Assembly: GCA_038316385.1 (NCBI GenBank)
Contig: JBBQAN010000003.1
Coordinates: 115,290 to 179,289, forward strand
Direction of reading: 5' to 3'
DNA length: 64,000 nt
DNA from: SZAS-103 sp038316385
Lineage (GTDB): Bacteria > Pseudomonadota > Gammaproteobacteria > Xanthomonadales > Xanthomonadaceae
Below, piece by piece: positions 18,963 through 27,371 of the stretch. Position numbers and translations under genes: made by a program. Below the pieces are notes generated by a model, which was not told where the DNA came from, ran no database searches, and worked only from the letters and a program-made list of their open reading frames with translations. Within the stretch, counting starts at the first letter, position 1; the number at the start of each line of letters is the position of its first letter.

Positions 18963-19415
18963 TCAGTCGACGTTGGCGCCCGCTCTCAGCAAGAAAGTCG
19001 CCGGGCCGTCGTTGACAAGTTCCACCTGCATATGGGCGCCGTAACGGCCGGTCTCAACCATTGGATGACTCGCGCGGGCGAGATCGGCCAAGCGATTGAA
19101 CCAATGCAATCCGGCCTCGGATGTGGCCGCCGTCGAGAATCCTGGGCGCATGCCCTTGCGGGTATCGGCCGCGAGGGTGAACTGACTCACCAGCAGCAGT
19201 CCGCCGCTGGTCTCGGCCAGTGAGCGATTCATGCGCCCTTCGCTGTCATCGAAGATGCGATAACCGAGCAGGCGATCGCACATCCGCTGCGCCAGCGCCT
19301 CGCCATCGCCGGGCTCGATCGCGACGAGAGCCAGCAAACCGGGGCCGATCACGCCGACGCTTTCGTCCGCGACGCGCACTTCGGCGCGGGTCACGCGCTG
19401 GATCAAGGCGAGCAT
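18963..19415 (-). CDS. dtd: D-aminoacyl-tRNA deacylase
   Basis: 150-residue enzyme that hydrolyses D-amino acids mischarged on tRNA. It begins MLALIQRVTRAEVRV and carries the family motifs SQFTLAADTRKGMRPGFS (the S-Q-x-T motif) and the C-terminal proline-containing TGRYGAHMQVELVNDGPAT, where DTD enzymes have the N-x-G-P-x-T motif. The frame is open leftward to 19931 but the ATG at 19415 gives the standard 145-150 residues. It is divergent from the lipid A acyltransferase gene, 72 bp apart. Confidence 0.95.
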   Translation of the reverse strand: MLALIQRVTRAEVRVADESVGVIGPGLLALVAIEPGDGEALAQRMCDRLLGYRIFDDSEGRMNRSLAETSGGLLLVSQFTLAADTRKGMRPGFSTAATSEAGLHWFNRLADLARASHPMVETGRYGAHMQVELVNDGPATFLLRAGANVD

Positions 19416-19487
19416 GGTGTGTGCGGGCTGGGCATCGGTGCATGCTGCGCGTCGCGGGCGCGGGCGGTCAACGTTTAGACTCGCCGC

Positions 19488-20411
19488 ATGCGCCTTGCAC
19501 ACATCGGCGGAACCCTGTTGTACGCATTCGCCGCGATCCTCGGCCGTCTGCCGCTGCGCGCGTTGCACTTGCTCGGCGATGCGACCGCATGGATGAGTCG
19601 CGTGTTCGATGTACGCGAGGCGCGTGTGGCGCTGCGCAATCTGGAAATCGTGTATCCGCAACTCGATGTCGTAGCGCGCCGGAAACTGCTGCGCGGCGTG
19701 CTCCGCGAAACCGCGCGTGGCGCGTTCGAGACATTGCGCTTCTGGACGCGAGCCGAACGCGACAACTTGCGGTTGATCGACGCCGTGCACGGGCAGGAAC
19801 TGTTCGATGCCGCGCTCGCATCCGGCCATGGGCTGATCATCGCCGCGCCGCACTATGGCAACTGGGAATTGCTGAATCAGTGGCTCGCCGCGCGGACGCA
19901 GATCACGGTGTTGTATCGCCGGCCGATGCAAGTAGTGGGCGAAGATTTCCTTCGGCGCGTGCGTGGTCGCGTGAATGTGCGTCAGTTACCGGCGGAAGGC
20001 GCGGCGATGCGCGGATTGTTCAAAGTGCTCGCTGCGCGCGGGGTGGTCGGCATCCTGCCCGATCAACAACCCAAGGCCGGCGATGGTGTGTTCGCGCCGT
20101 TTTTCGGCAAGGATGCGTTGAGCATGACCTTGCTGCCGCGGCTCGCGCAACGCACCGGCGCGACCGTATTGTTCGCGATCGCGGAACGGCGTTACGAACG
20201 TGGCCGCACGCGTTTCGACGTGCACCTGATTCCGGCGCCCGAGGCAATGCGCGATTCGGATACGCAAACTGCGGTCGCTGCGATGAATGCCGCCGTGCAG
20301 GCAATTGCTGAACGCGATCCGCTGCAATATCAGTGGACGTACAAACGCTACGGCCGACGCCCGCCGCATTCCGGCGAAGCCGATCCTTATCTCCCGGAAC
20401 CGCCACGATGA
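19488..20411 (+). CDS. Lipid A biosynthesis acyltransferase, LpxL/HtrB family
   Basis: 307-residue inner-membrane-associated acyltransferase that adds a secondary fatty acid to Kdo-lipid A. The catalytic H-x4-E motif is PHYGNWEL (about 119-126). Other family positions are VLYRRPM, a GVVGILPDQQP segment and APFFGKDA. An N-terminal hydrophobic segment anchors it. It overlaps the following glycosyltransferase by 4 bp (ATGA), so lipid A acylation and sugar transfer are probably co-expressed. Whether lauroyl or another chain is used cannot be told. Confidence 0.9.
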   Translation: MRLAHIGGTLLYAFAAILGRLPLRALHLLGDATAWMSRVFDVREARVALRNLEIVYPQLDVVARRKLLRGVLRETARGAFETLRFWTRAERDNLRLIDAVHGQELFDAALASGHGLIIAAPHYGNWELLNQWLAARTQITVLYRRPMQVVGEDFLRRVRGRVNVRQLPAEGAAMRGLFKVLAARGVVGILPDQQPKAGDGVFAPFFGKDALSMTLLPRLAQRTGATVLFAIAERRYERGRTRFDVHLIPAPEAMRDSDTQTAVAAMNAAVQAIAERDPLQYQWTYKRYGRRPPHSGEADPYLPEPPR

Positions 20412-21172
20412 GCGCGCCGCTGCCCTTGTCGGGCGTGGTGATCGCGAAGAACGAAGCTGGCCGCATCGGCCGTTGTGTCGCCTCGATGGCGAGCGTGTGC
20501 GCGGAAGTGCTGGTACTCGATTCGGGTTCGACCGACGCCACTACTGTCGAAGCGGAAGCTGCTGGAGCGCGCGTTTTTCAACAGGACTGGCTCGGGTTTT
20601 CCGCGCAGAAAAACGCTGCGATCGCGCTCGCGACGCAACCCTGGGTGTTGTTGCTCGATGCCGACGAGTGGCTCGGTGATGGCGCGGAGACCGCGCTGGG
20701 CAAGCTGTTCGACGAACGCATCGTTGAGCGCGCCGATGTATGGGAGCTGGAACGCCGTACGCATTTCCTCGGTACCGCGTTCAACCATGGCGGTTGGGGT
20801 CGCGAAGGCGTGGAGCGCCTGTTCCGAAACGATGTGCGTTACCTGCCGGCAGACGTGCACGAAAAACTCGATCTGCGCGGTCGCCGGGTCGCGCGTCTGT
20901 GTGCGCGCATCGAACACGATACCGCGCGCTCGCTCGACGACTATCGCACAAAGCTCGGGCGCTACGCGACGTTATGGGCGCAGCAGAAACATGCCGAAGG
21001 CCGCAGCGCGGGTGCATTTGCTGCGCCATTGCATGCTGCAAGTTATTGGTTGAAGAACTACCTGCTGCGTGGCGGTTTCCGCGACGGCGCGCTGGCGCGC
21101 ACCTACCACGCATGCCACGCGCGCTACGTCTTCGACAAATACGTCGCGCTGCGTGCGCTGGATCGCGCATGA
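20408..21172 (+). CDS. Family 2 glycosyltransferase, lipopolysaccharide core type (WaaE/KdtX-like)
   Basis: 254-residue GT2 enzyme. LSGVVIAKNEAGRIGRC opens the nucleotide-sugar fold, followed by LVLDSGSTDATTVEA and the DxD motif LLLDADEWL. Downstream, NHGGWGREGVERLFRN and KLDLRG are typical of the WaaE/KdtX-like beta-glucosyl or heptosyl-core transferases. The start overlaps the stop of the acyltransferase gene and its own stop overlaps the next gene, so all three read as one operon for outer-membrane LPS/LOS. Donor and acceptor sugars are not predictable. Confidence 0.85.
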   Translation: MSAPLPLSGVVIAKNEAGRIGRCVASMASVCAEVLVLDSGSTDATTVEAEAAGARVFQQDWLGFSAQKNAAIALATQPWVLLLDADEWLGDGAETALGKLFDERIVERADVWELERRTHFLGTAFNHGGWGREGVERLFRNDVRYLPADVHEKLDLRGRRVARLCARIEHDTARSLDDYRTKLGRYATLWAQQKHAEGRSAGAFAAPLHAASYWLKNYLLRGGFRDGALARTYHACHARYVFDKYVALRALDRA

Positions 21173-22188
21173 CGTTGCCGCCGCGCGTGAACGGCGTTCC
21201 GGCTCCGCAAGCGGAAGTGCCGACTGCTATCGCGGTCACTCTGCTTGTCATCGCCTACAGGATGCACACGACGATCGCGGCGGCGATCGCCTCCGCACTC
21301 GCGCAGACGGTCGCGTGCGAGATCATCGTGTCCGACGACTGCTCGGGCGACGGAACCCTGGAAGCTGCGCAGCGCGCGGCCGCCGGCCATGCTGGGTATC
21401 GCATCCAGGTACGCAGCACGTCGCGCAATCTCGGACTGTGCGCACATCTCGACGAACTGGCGCATGTCGCCCGCGGTGAAGTTCTGGTGTTCCTCGCAGG
21501 CGACGACGTGGCGTATCCAGGGCGCGTCGAACGCCTGCTTGCGGAGATGGCCGCGCATCCCGAAGCGATGGTCGTCGGCTCGTCGGTGGACGATATCGAT
21601 TCTGCCGACCGGGTCGTCGCCAGTCGCGTGCGCGGACTGCCAGCGCGCCTGGATCAGCGCTGGTTTCTGCGGCGCGGAAAGCTGCAGACCGTGCTCGGCG
21701 CGTCGATGGCGGTGCGGCGCGCGCTGATCGCGGACCTGCCGCCGCTGCAGGGCATCGTCGAGGACAACCTGCTCAGCTTGCGCGCGGCCCTGCTCGGCGA
21801 TTGCAGGTGCGTTGCCGAGCCTCTGCTCGGCTATCGCCGCCACGATCACAATCTCAACGACTGGATGTTCGATCGCAGCGGAACCGACTGGGCCGCTTAC
21901 GAGCGGCGCAACCGGCGCGTGCTCGCGATGTACCGCGACATCGCCGCCGATCAGGAACGCTGCATCGCCGCATTGCCGCAGTTGCCCACAGAGCGACGAC
22001 ACCTCGGGCTCGACATCGCCGCGATGTATCGCCTCGAGGCGGACATGCGCGAGGCGCTGCTCGACAAGCCGCGTCGTCAGTGGCTGCCCTTGTTGTGGCG
22101 CGGCCTGAAACATCCGGGGCTGCGCCGCAAGAGCGCGGAGCGGGCGCTCAAGTTGCTGCTACCGAAGCGGTGGTTCGGACGCGGCTAA
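21169..22188 (+). CDS. Family 2 glycosyltransferase
   Basis: 339-residue GT2 protein. The N-terminal domain shows IAVTLLVIAYRMHTTIAAAI, SDDCSGDGTLEAA and a DxD-like FLAGDDVAYPGR; VEDNLLSLRA is the likely acidic catalytic segment and GYRRHDHNLND follows. It overlaps the previous gene by 4 bp. The C-terminal 100 residues are helical and basic. Probably adds a sugar to LPS core or a related surface glycan; the substrate is unknown. No clear terminator was found after it. Confidence 0.82.
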   Translation: MTLPPRVNGVPAPQAEVPTAIAVTLLVIAYRMHTTIAAAIASALAQTVACEIIVSDDCSGDGTLEAAQRAAAGHAGYRIQVRSTSRNLGLCAHLDELAHVARGEVLVFLAGDDVAYPGRVERLLAEMAAHPEAMVVGSSVDDIDSADRVVASRVRGLPARLDQRWFLRRGKLQTVLGASMAVRRALIADLPPLQGIVEDNLLSLRAALLGDCRCVAEPLLGYRRHDHNLNDWMFDRSGTDWAAYERRNRRVLAMYRDIAADQERCIAALPQLPTERRHLGLDIAAMYRLEADMREALLDKPRRQWLPLLWRGLKHPGLRRKSAERALKLLLPKRWFGRG

Positions 22189-22339
22189 CGCTCGTTGCGG
22201 TACAGTTTCCGCCGTCCGGGTGTGCGTGCCCGGCGGGCGACCGGAATTCGCGGCTCGCCAGATCGTTGCCGTCCGACTCGCCGTAGGCCACAAAAACGAG
22301 CACCGCTCAGTCGCGATTCAATCGAGCAGCGGAATACTT

Positions 22340-22367
22340 GAAACTTGCGCTTGATCCATCAATCCAA
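22340..22367 (+). promoter_or_regulatory. Possible sigma-E type promoter upstream of the DegQ-like gene
   Basis: GAAACTT at 22340-22346 and TCCAA at 22363-22367, 16 bp apart, resemble the RpoE consensus (GGAACTT, 16 bp, TCTGA). The start codon follows 26 bp later. The -10 match is only partial. Confidence 0.3.
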
Positions 22368-22392
22368 TCCGCATCACGGCGTCCGATATTCC

Positions 22393-23865
22393 ATGCGAAC
22401 GATTTCAGCCGCATTTATCCTTTTGATCGGTGCCGCTATCGGCGGTGGACTGATGTATGGCGTCCAGCCGGCGCCATCCGGGGCGTGCAGGGATGCCCAC
22501 TTGTCGCGGGTGGTGGCATGCCCGGATCGACCAGCCATCGCGCCCATCGAAATGCTCGTGCCGCAGGCGCGCGCTGCGTTGCCGCCGGAAGCCGGTAGCC
22601 AGGCGTTGCCGTCGCTCGCGCCGATGTTGCGCAATGTCACTCCGGCGGTGGTGAGCATCCAGAGCAAGCAGATCGTGCGCACGCGCACTCCGCTGGCGGA
22701 CGATCCGTTCTTCCGGCAGTTCTTCGGAATTCCCGACATGCCGGCCGAACGCGTGCAGCAGGCGCTCGGCTCGGGCGTGGTGGTGGATGCGGCGCGCGGC
22801 CTTGTGCTGACCAACAACCACGTGGTCGAGGCCGCCGACGGCATCAAGGTGACGCTGGCGGACGGACGCACGTTCGAGGGGCAGACGGTGGGCGCGGATC
22901 CCGACACCGATGTCGCGCTGGTGAAAATCCCGGCCGATCACCTCACCGCACTCAGGATCGCCGACTCGAACCAGTTGCAGGTCGGCGACTTCGTGGTAGC
23001 AGTTGGCAATCCGTTCGGCCTCGGACAATCGGTGTCCTCGGGCATCGTTTCTGCGTTGGGCCGCAGCGGGCTGCAGGGCTTGGGGTACCAGAACTTGATC
23101 CAGACCGATGCCTCGATTAACCCCGGCAACTCCGGCGGCGCTTTGGTGAACCTGCGCGGCGAACTGGTCGGCATCAATCGCGCGATTTACAGTCCGTCCG
23201 GTGGCAGCGTCGGCATCGGCTTCGCGATTCCATCGAGTCTGGCCGGCGACGTAATGCGCCAATTGCTCGCCACCGGCAAGGTCGTGCGCGGTTCGCTGGG
23301 TGTGGAGACGCAGGATATCGACGACAAGATCGCGGGCGTCATGAAACTCTCGGCCGATCATGGCGCGCTTGTCGCACGCGTGTATCCGGGTTCGGCCGCG
23401 CAGGCTGCGGGCGTGAAAATCGGCGATGTCATCATCGCGATGAACAGCCAGCCGATCGCCAACAGCCTGGGCTTGCACAATCAGGAAGGGCTGCTGCCGG
23501 TCGGCAAACCGGTGATCTTGAACGTCTCGCGTGACGGCCAGACTCTGGTGCTGTCGGCCGCGTTGAAAGTGCAGGCCGACAAACTTGCCGGGGTCAAGCT
23601 CGACCCACGGGTTGCCGGCGCAACCTTCGGGGATTTGCCCGAGAGTCTGAAACAGAAAGGCCTGGCAGGAGTGGTAATCGCTGCGGTCGCGCCGGGTAGC
23701 CGCGCATTTACCAACAACCTGCAGACCGGCGACCTGGTGGCGCAGATCAACGGCGTTGATGTGCACGATCTGGCCGCATTGCAGGCTGCGCTGGCGACCA
23801 AGCCTGCGCGGCTGCAATTCACCTTGCTGCGCGGGCAAATGGTCGGCACGCTATCGTTGCAGTAG
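22393..23865 (+). CDS. Do/DegQ (MucD)-family periplasmic serine endoprotease
   Basis: 490-residue HtrA-family protease for envelope protein quality control. The N-terminus has a hydrophobic anchor or signal (AAFILLIGAAIGGGLMYG) and no Q-linker. The trypsin-like domain has the triad H in LTNNHVVEA, D in DPDTDVALVKI and S in NPGNSGGAL. Two PDZ domains follow, about residues 290-380 and 400-490. The ATG at 22393 was chosen over one 16 codons upstream because the signal starts there. In relatives such proteases act in the sigma-E/MucA stress pathway; a sigma-E-like promoter precedes it. Confidence 0.93.
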   Translation: MRTISAAFILLIGAAIGGGLMYGVQPAPSGACRDAHLSRVVACPDRPAIAPIEMLVPQARAALPPEAGSQALPSLAPMLRNVTPAVVSIQSKQIVRTRTPLADDPFFRQFFGIPDMPAERVQQALGSGVVVDAARGLVLTNNHVVEAADGIKVTLADGRTFEGQTVGADPDTDVALVKIPADHLTALRIADSNQLQVGDFVVAVGNPFGLGQSVSSGIVSALGRSGLQGLGYQNLIQTDASINPGNSGGALVNLRGELVGINRAIYSPSGGSVGIGFAIPSSLAGDVMRQLLATGKVVRGSLGVETQDIDDKIAGVMKLSADHGALVARVYPGSAAQAAGVKIGDVIIAMNSQPIANSLGLHNQEGLLPVGKPVILNVSRDGQTLVLSAALKVQADKLAGVKLDPRVAGATFGDLPESLKQKGLAGVVIAAVAPGSRAFTNNLQTGDLVAQINGVDVHDLAALQAALATKPARLQFTLLRGQMVGTLSLQ

Positions 23866-23996
23866 AGCCTGCATGCGGTAAGTAGGGTTTGCCTGAACAA
23901 TAACGTCATTCCATCGCAGCCGCATCGTCTCGCTCGGCCGCCATTGGTGTAGCGTATCCACTCCAAACCGGAGTTCATTTCACAAGGAGCAATATC

Positions 23997-24284
23997 ATGT
24001 CGATGTCAGCCGAATCAGAAGCAACCCATTTGCGGAACGCCGGCGAGCACCTCGGTCTGGCGCGCGATCACCTCACCGTCGGTGTAGCCGATGCGGTAAA
24101 TTCGGGCGTTGATGCCGCACGCGAGGCCAAGGCCGAGCTGGACGACAAACTCGAGAAACTGCTTGAACAGGGCAAGGACATGGTCGGCCAGGCTGAAGAC
24201 CTGATCCGTAGCCGCCCCTGGGCCACCTTCGGCGCTGCATTCGCCGCAGGCTACCTGATTGCCAAGTTCACCCGCCGCAGCTGA
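23997..24284 (+). CDS. DUF883 (YqjD/ElaB-like) membrane-anchored protein
   Basis: 95-residue protein with a long amphipathic helix (about 15-70, heptads rich in A, E, K, D) and a C-terminal hydrophobic stretch PWATFGAAFAAGYLIAKF followed by RRS. This is the layout of the YqjD/ElaB/YgaM family, inner-membrane proteins that in E. coli associate with ribosomes in stationary phase. The ribosome-binding site AAGGAG precedes the ATG. It is followed by a YqjE-like gene, which supports the family call. Confidence 0.85.
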   Translation: MSMSAESEATHLRNAGEHLGLARDHLTVGVADAVNSGVDAAREAKAELDDKLEKLLEQGKDMVGQAEDLIRSRPWATFGAAFAAGYLIAKFTRRS

Positions 24285-24358
24285 GCGGGCTGGAACAGAT
24301 GATTCGGGAGAGGAAACGCGAAGGAATGCTGGTGATTGGCGCTGATCTGGAGCGAGCG

Positions 24359-24377
24359 CCAATAGAAGTTCTATTGG
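24359..24377. repeat. 19-bp perfect palindrome in the DUF883-YqjE gap
   Basis: Arms CCAATAGAA and TTCTATTGG around a single G. It lies in the 166-bp gap between the two envelope genes. A longer-range pair GAAGATCA (about 24381) and TGATCTTC (about 24427) lies just downstream, so this spacer can fold strongly. Function unknown. Confidence 0.6.
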
Positions 24378-24450
24378 CCGAGCGAAGATCAAGCCAGGCA
24401 CCGGCAGACCGAGCGGTGTGCTTCCTGATCTTCTGTTACAGGCCGCACTA

Positions 24451-25086
24451 ATGTCTGACTCCGAATCGACTCCTCCGCCGCTGACGGAGTCTGCGCGCTC
24501 GCTATACGACGCCGCACGCGTCGTCGCGGGTGCATGGGGCGGCAGTTTTGTCGCCTTGCGTCGGCTGGTGGTCGCCGACGTGGCCTTGGCGCGCGCCGGA
24601 TTGACGCGTTGGCTGATGATGATGTTTCTGGCCGCGATCCTGTTCGGCACCGCCTGGGCGTTATTGAATGTGCTGGCGGTGTGGCTTTTGCATAGTGCCG
24701 GGTTGGGCTGGGGCATCGCGTTGACGTTGCCGGTGCTGGCCGATGTGCTGCTGGGCATGCCGGCGGTCTGGTATGGACTCAGGGCGCTGAAGCTCGCGGA
24801 CCTCGATGCATCGCGGCGGCAACTGACCTTGTTGTTCGGTACCAAAGAAGAAGCGCAGGAAGCCCAGGCCGCGGCCCCGGGTACGCTGCATGCGGGTGCG
24901 CCGCCTGCAAGTGCGCCGGCTACATCAAAATCGCCGCTGCCCGATCCGCTTCATGACGCCAGGCCAGACCCGCAAGCCGCTAGCAACGACGCGCCGAAGG
25001 CCGGTTTGGCGGCAGCGGCCAAATCGCCGGAATCGAGCGCCCATAACCCCGTAACACCGGCTTCCGGCGAGGACGTAAAACGATGA
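24451..25086 (+). CDS. Phage holin-family / YqjE-like membrane protein
   Basis: 211-residue protein. Residues 10-55 resemble YqjE (ESARSLYDAARVVAGAWGGSFVALRRLV), followed by two membrane helices (about 55-75 and 80-105). The C-terminal 75 residues are a low-complexity tail rich in A, P and S. Despite the Pfam name 'holin superfamily III', these are chromosomal envelope genes usually found beside yqjD. It overlaps the next gene by 4 bp. Start chosen at the ATG at 24451; an upstream start at 24418 is possible. Confidence 0.75.
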   Translation: MSDSESTPPPLTESARSLYDAARVVAGAWGGSFVALRRLVVADVALARAGLTRWLMMMFLAAILFGTAWALLNVLAVWLLHSAGLGWGIALTLPVLADVLLGMPAVWYGLRALKLADLDASRRQLTLLFGTKEEAQEAQAAAPGTLHAGAPPASAPATSKSPLPDPLHDARPDPQAASNDAPKAGLAAAAKSPESSAHNPVTPASGEDVKR

Positions 25087-25430
25087 GTATCCGTACCTGT
25101 CTTGCCGTCGTCAGTATTGCCGAGGCCGATGTTGCACTGCATCGGGCTGGAGTCAAGGCTGCGTGGCGCGGATTCAAGCAGGAAACCAAACGCGCCGCGA
25201 CGCCGGGCCGTATCCTCGGTGCGGGTCTGCTCGCGGGATTCGTCAGCGGCATAGGCGAGCCGGGCGGATCAGGCACGTCGCTCGGCGGAAAAATATTCGG
25301 GTTGCTGCTCAACAGCGGATTCGCAAGTTTTGGCGCCGCAATGGCAGCCGAGACGGTGAGCGCAGGCGCGCAACCCGGCACAACTTCAGGCTCGCCTCCC
25401 GCAACAACCCCGGCTCCGGGTAACGGCTGA
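25083..25430 (+). CDS. Hypothetical protein, YqjK-like position
   Basis: 115 residues, not recognised by sequence. A central glycine-rich stretch (GRILGAGLLAGFVSGIGEPGG) and a hydrophobic segment LLLNSGFASFGAAMAA suggest membrane association, and the C-terminus is P/S/T rich. It overlaps the YqjE-like gene by 4 bp and sits 2 bp before the AI-2E family gene, so it belongs to the same operon. In enterobacteria a small YqjK follows YqjE; this could be its counterpart, but that is position only. Confidence 0.6.
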   Translation: MSIRTCLAVVSIAEADVALHRAGVKAAWRGFKQETKRAATPGRILGAGLLAGFVSGIGEPGGSGTSLGGKIFGLLLNSGFASFGAAMAAETVSAGAQPGTTSGSPPATTPAPGNG

Positions 25431-25432
25431 CC

Positions 25433-26584
25433 ATGGAACCGCAAGCGCCGAGCGTAGATTCTCCAGCAGCTACCACGATCCCCATGGTTGCCCCCGCAAC
25501 GCCGCTGCCCGTCGCCGAGGCTCCGCTGCTCAGCGACGCCGTGCCAGAGCGTCCGCGCGCGTCGAGCGCGCTCACGCTGCTGGCGACTCTGGCGGTTCTG
25601 TTCGCGCTGTGGGCAACGCGCGATTTGCTGATTCCCGTGTTGCTGGCGATGTTTTTCGCGCTGATCGGCAACCCGATCATCCGCTTCCTCAAGCGCGTGC
25701 ATCTGCCGCGTTTCCTGGGTGCCTTGCTGGTGCTGTTCGGCGGCATGGCGGCGGCCGGGCTGCTGATCATCCAGTTGATCGAGCCGGCCAGCACATGGGT
25801 GCACCAGGCGCCGGGCGAACTGCATCAACTCGCCCCGAAGTTGCGCGCGCTGATGCGCCCGGTGCAGGAAGCCAATACCGCCGCGCAATCCATCGCGCAG
25901 GCCGCCAGTAGCGGCAGTACCAAACCTGTGCAGGTGATCAAGACTGAGGTCAACGACCCATATGCGTTCCTGGCCACGCCGCGCTGGATCGCCTCGGGGC
26001 TCGCGGTCGTGCTGCTGACGTATTTCTTCATGGTGTACGGCGAAAGCTTGCAGAAGAAAGCGATCGGCATGCTGCCCAGCCGCCAGCAGAAACGCGTCAC
26101 TGCGGAAATCCTGATGGCGATCGAGGTCGAGGTGTCACGCTACGTGCTGACCATCACCGTGATCAACTGCATCGTCGGCGCATTGCTGGCGGGAGTGCTG
26201 TTGTGGATCGGGCTGCCGCTGCAGCAGGCCTTGCTATGGGGCACGCTCGCGGCAATCCTCAACTTTGCGCCGTACCTTGGGCCGATGATCGGCGTCGGGG
26301 TGATGTTGCTGATGGGTTTCGTGACCTTCCACAGCCTGTTCGCGTCGTTGTTGCCGGCGCTGGCCTATCTCGGCATCCACGTGCTGGAAGGCGAGATCGT
26401 GACTCCGATTATTCTGGGTAAACGCATGGCGATTTCGCCGTTGATCCTGATCCTCGCACTGATGGGTTGCGGTTGGTTGTGGGGCTTCGCCGGATTGCTG
26501 CTCGCAGTGCCGATGATGGTGTGCGTCAAGATTGTGCTGTCGAAGATCGACGGTCTGACCGAATGGGCCGGTCTGCTGGAGTGA
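25433..26584 (+). CDS. AI-2E (PerM) family transporter
   Basis: 383-residue polytopic membrane protein with about eight hydrophobic segments. The N-terminus has LIPVLLAMFFALIGNPIIRFLKR, typical of the family; a soluble loop (about 115-175) separates the halves. The C-terminal half contains LNFAPYLGPMIGVGV and EGEIVTPIILGKRMAISPLI, both family signatures. Substrates of most members are unknown, and autoinducer export is proven for few. It is the last gene of the yqj-like operon. Confidence 0.88.
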   Translation: MEPQAPSVDSPAATTIPMVAPATPLPVAEAPLLSDAVPERPRASSALTLLATLAVLFALWATRDLLIPVLLAMFFALIGNPIIRFLKRVHLPRFLGALLVLFGGMAAAGLLIIQLIEPASTWVHQAPGELHQLAPKLRALMRPVQEANTAAQSIAQAASSGSTKPVQVIKTEVNDPYAFLATPRWIASGLAVVLLTYFFMVYGESLQKKAIGMLPSRQQKRVTAEILMAIEVEVSRYVLTITVINCIVGALLAGVLLWIGLPLQQALLWGTLAAILNFAPYLGPMIGVGVMLLMGFVTFHSLFASLLPALAYLGIHVLEGEIVTPIILGKRMAISPLILILALMGCGWLWGFAGLLLAVPMMVCVKIVLSKIDGLTEWAGLLE

Positions 26585-26639
26585 GTGCACCATGCCGCGC
26601 GACCGGTCTTCTTGAGTGAGTCCGCGTTACCATGGAGGC

Positions 26640-27371
26640 ATGCAGCTGGTTCCGCGTGCGATAACCCTTGATCTTGACGACACGCTCTGGCCGATCGCGC
26701 CGGTGATCGAGCGCGCCGAAGCCGCACTGCACGACTGGATGCTGACCCACGCGCCGAACGCCGCCGCGCGTTATCCGGTGGCTGCGATGCGCACGTTGCG
26801 CGATGTAGTTGCGTTGGCGAATCCGCATCTCGCGCACGATTTCACCGCGCAACGCAAACTCTCGCTCGCGCACGTTTTTGTCGAATGCGGCCACGACCGG
26901 GAGCTTGTCGAAGCTGCATTCCAGGCTTTTCATGCGGCACGCAATCGGGTGGAGTTGTATCCGGATGTCGAGCACGCATTGGATCGGCTCTCCGCGCATG
27001 CTCCGCTTGCGGCGCTGACCAATGGCAATGCCGATCTTGCGCAGATTGGATTGCAGCATCGTTTTATGTTCGCGCTTGGCGCGCGTGAGCACGGCCGCGC
27101 CAAACCAGATGCGAGCATCTTCCACGCCGCGTGCGCGCGACTCGGTATCGCGCCGCACAATGCACTGCACGTCGGCGACGATCCCGAACTCGATATCGCC
27201 GGCGCCGCGCGCGCAGGCTTGCGCACGTGCTGGATCAATCGCCGCAGCGAGACCTGGACGCGCGCCGATGTGCGTCCGGATCTGGTCTTCGATGATCTGC
27301 ACGCGCTGGCCGACTGGCTGGATGCGCGCCGACTTGAGTGCACGCCACTTCCGCTTTGGAGCACCGCATGA
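26640..27371 (+). CDS. HAD-family hydrolase, YigB-like
   Basis: 243-residue phosphatase of the haloacid dehalogenase superfamily. Motif I is LDLDDTLWP (nucleophile Asp), motif II is ALTNGN, the motif III lysine is in GRAKPDASIF, and motif IV is HVGDDPELDIAGA. The alpha-helical cap sits between motifs I and II. The closest named type is YigB, a flavin mononucleotide phosphatase in E. coli, but substrate range is broad in this group. The ATG at 26640 is used; its GGAGG is unusually close, and a GTG at 26616 is also open. It overlaps the aminopeptidase gene by 4 bp. Confidence 0.85.
   Translation: MQLVPRAITLDLDDTLWPIAPVIERAEAALHDWMLTHAPNAAARYPVAAMRTLRDVVALANPHLAHDFTAQRKLSLAHVFVECGHDRELVEAAFQAFHAARNRVELYPDVEHALDRLSAHAPLAALTNGNADLAQIGLQHRFMFALGAREHGRAKPDASIFHAACARLGIAPHNALHVGDDPELDIAGAARAGLRTCWINRRSETWTRADVRPDLVFDDLHALADWLDARRLECTPLPLWSTA

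Noticed and set aside
22211..22238. GC-rich hairpin after the glycosyltransferase operon
   Set aside because: Arms carry mismatches in the middle and no T-run follows; not strong enough to call a terminator.
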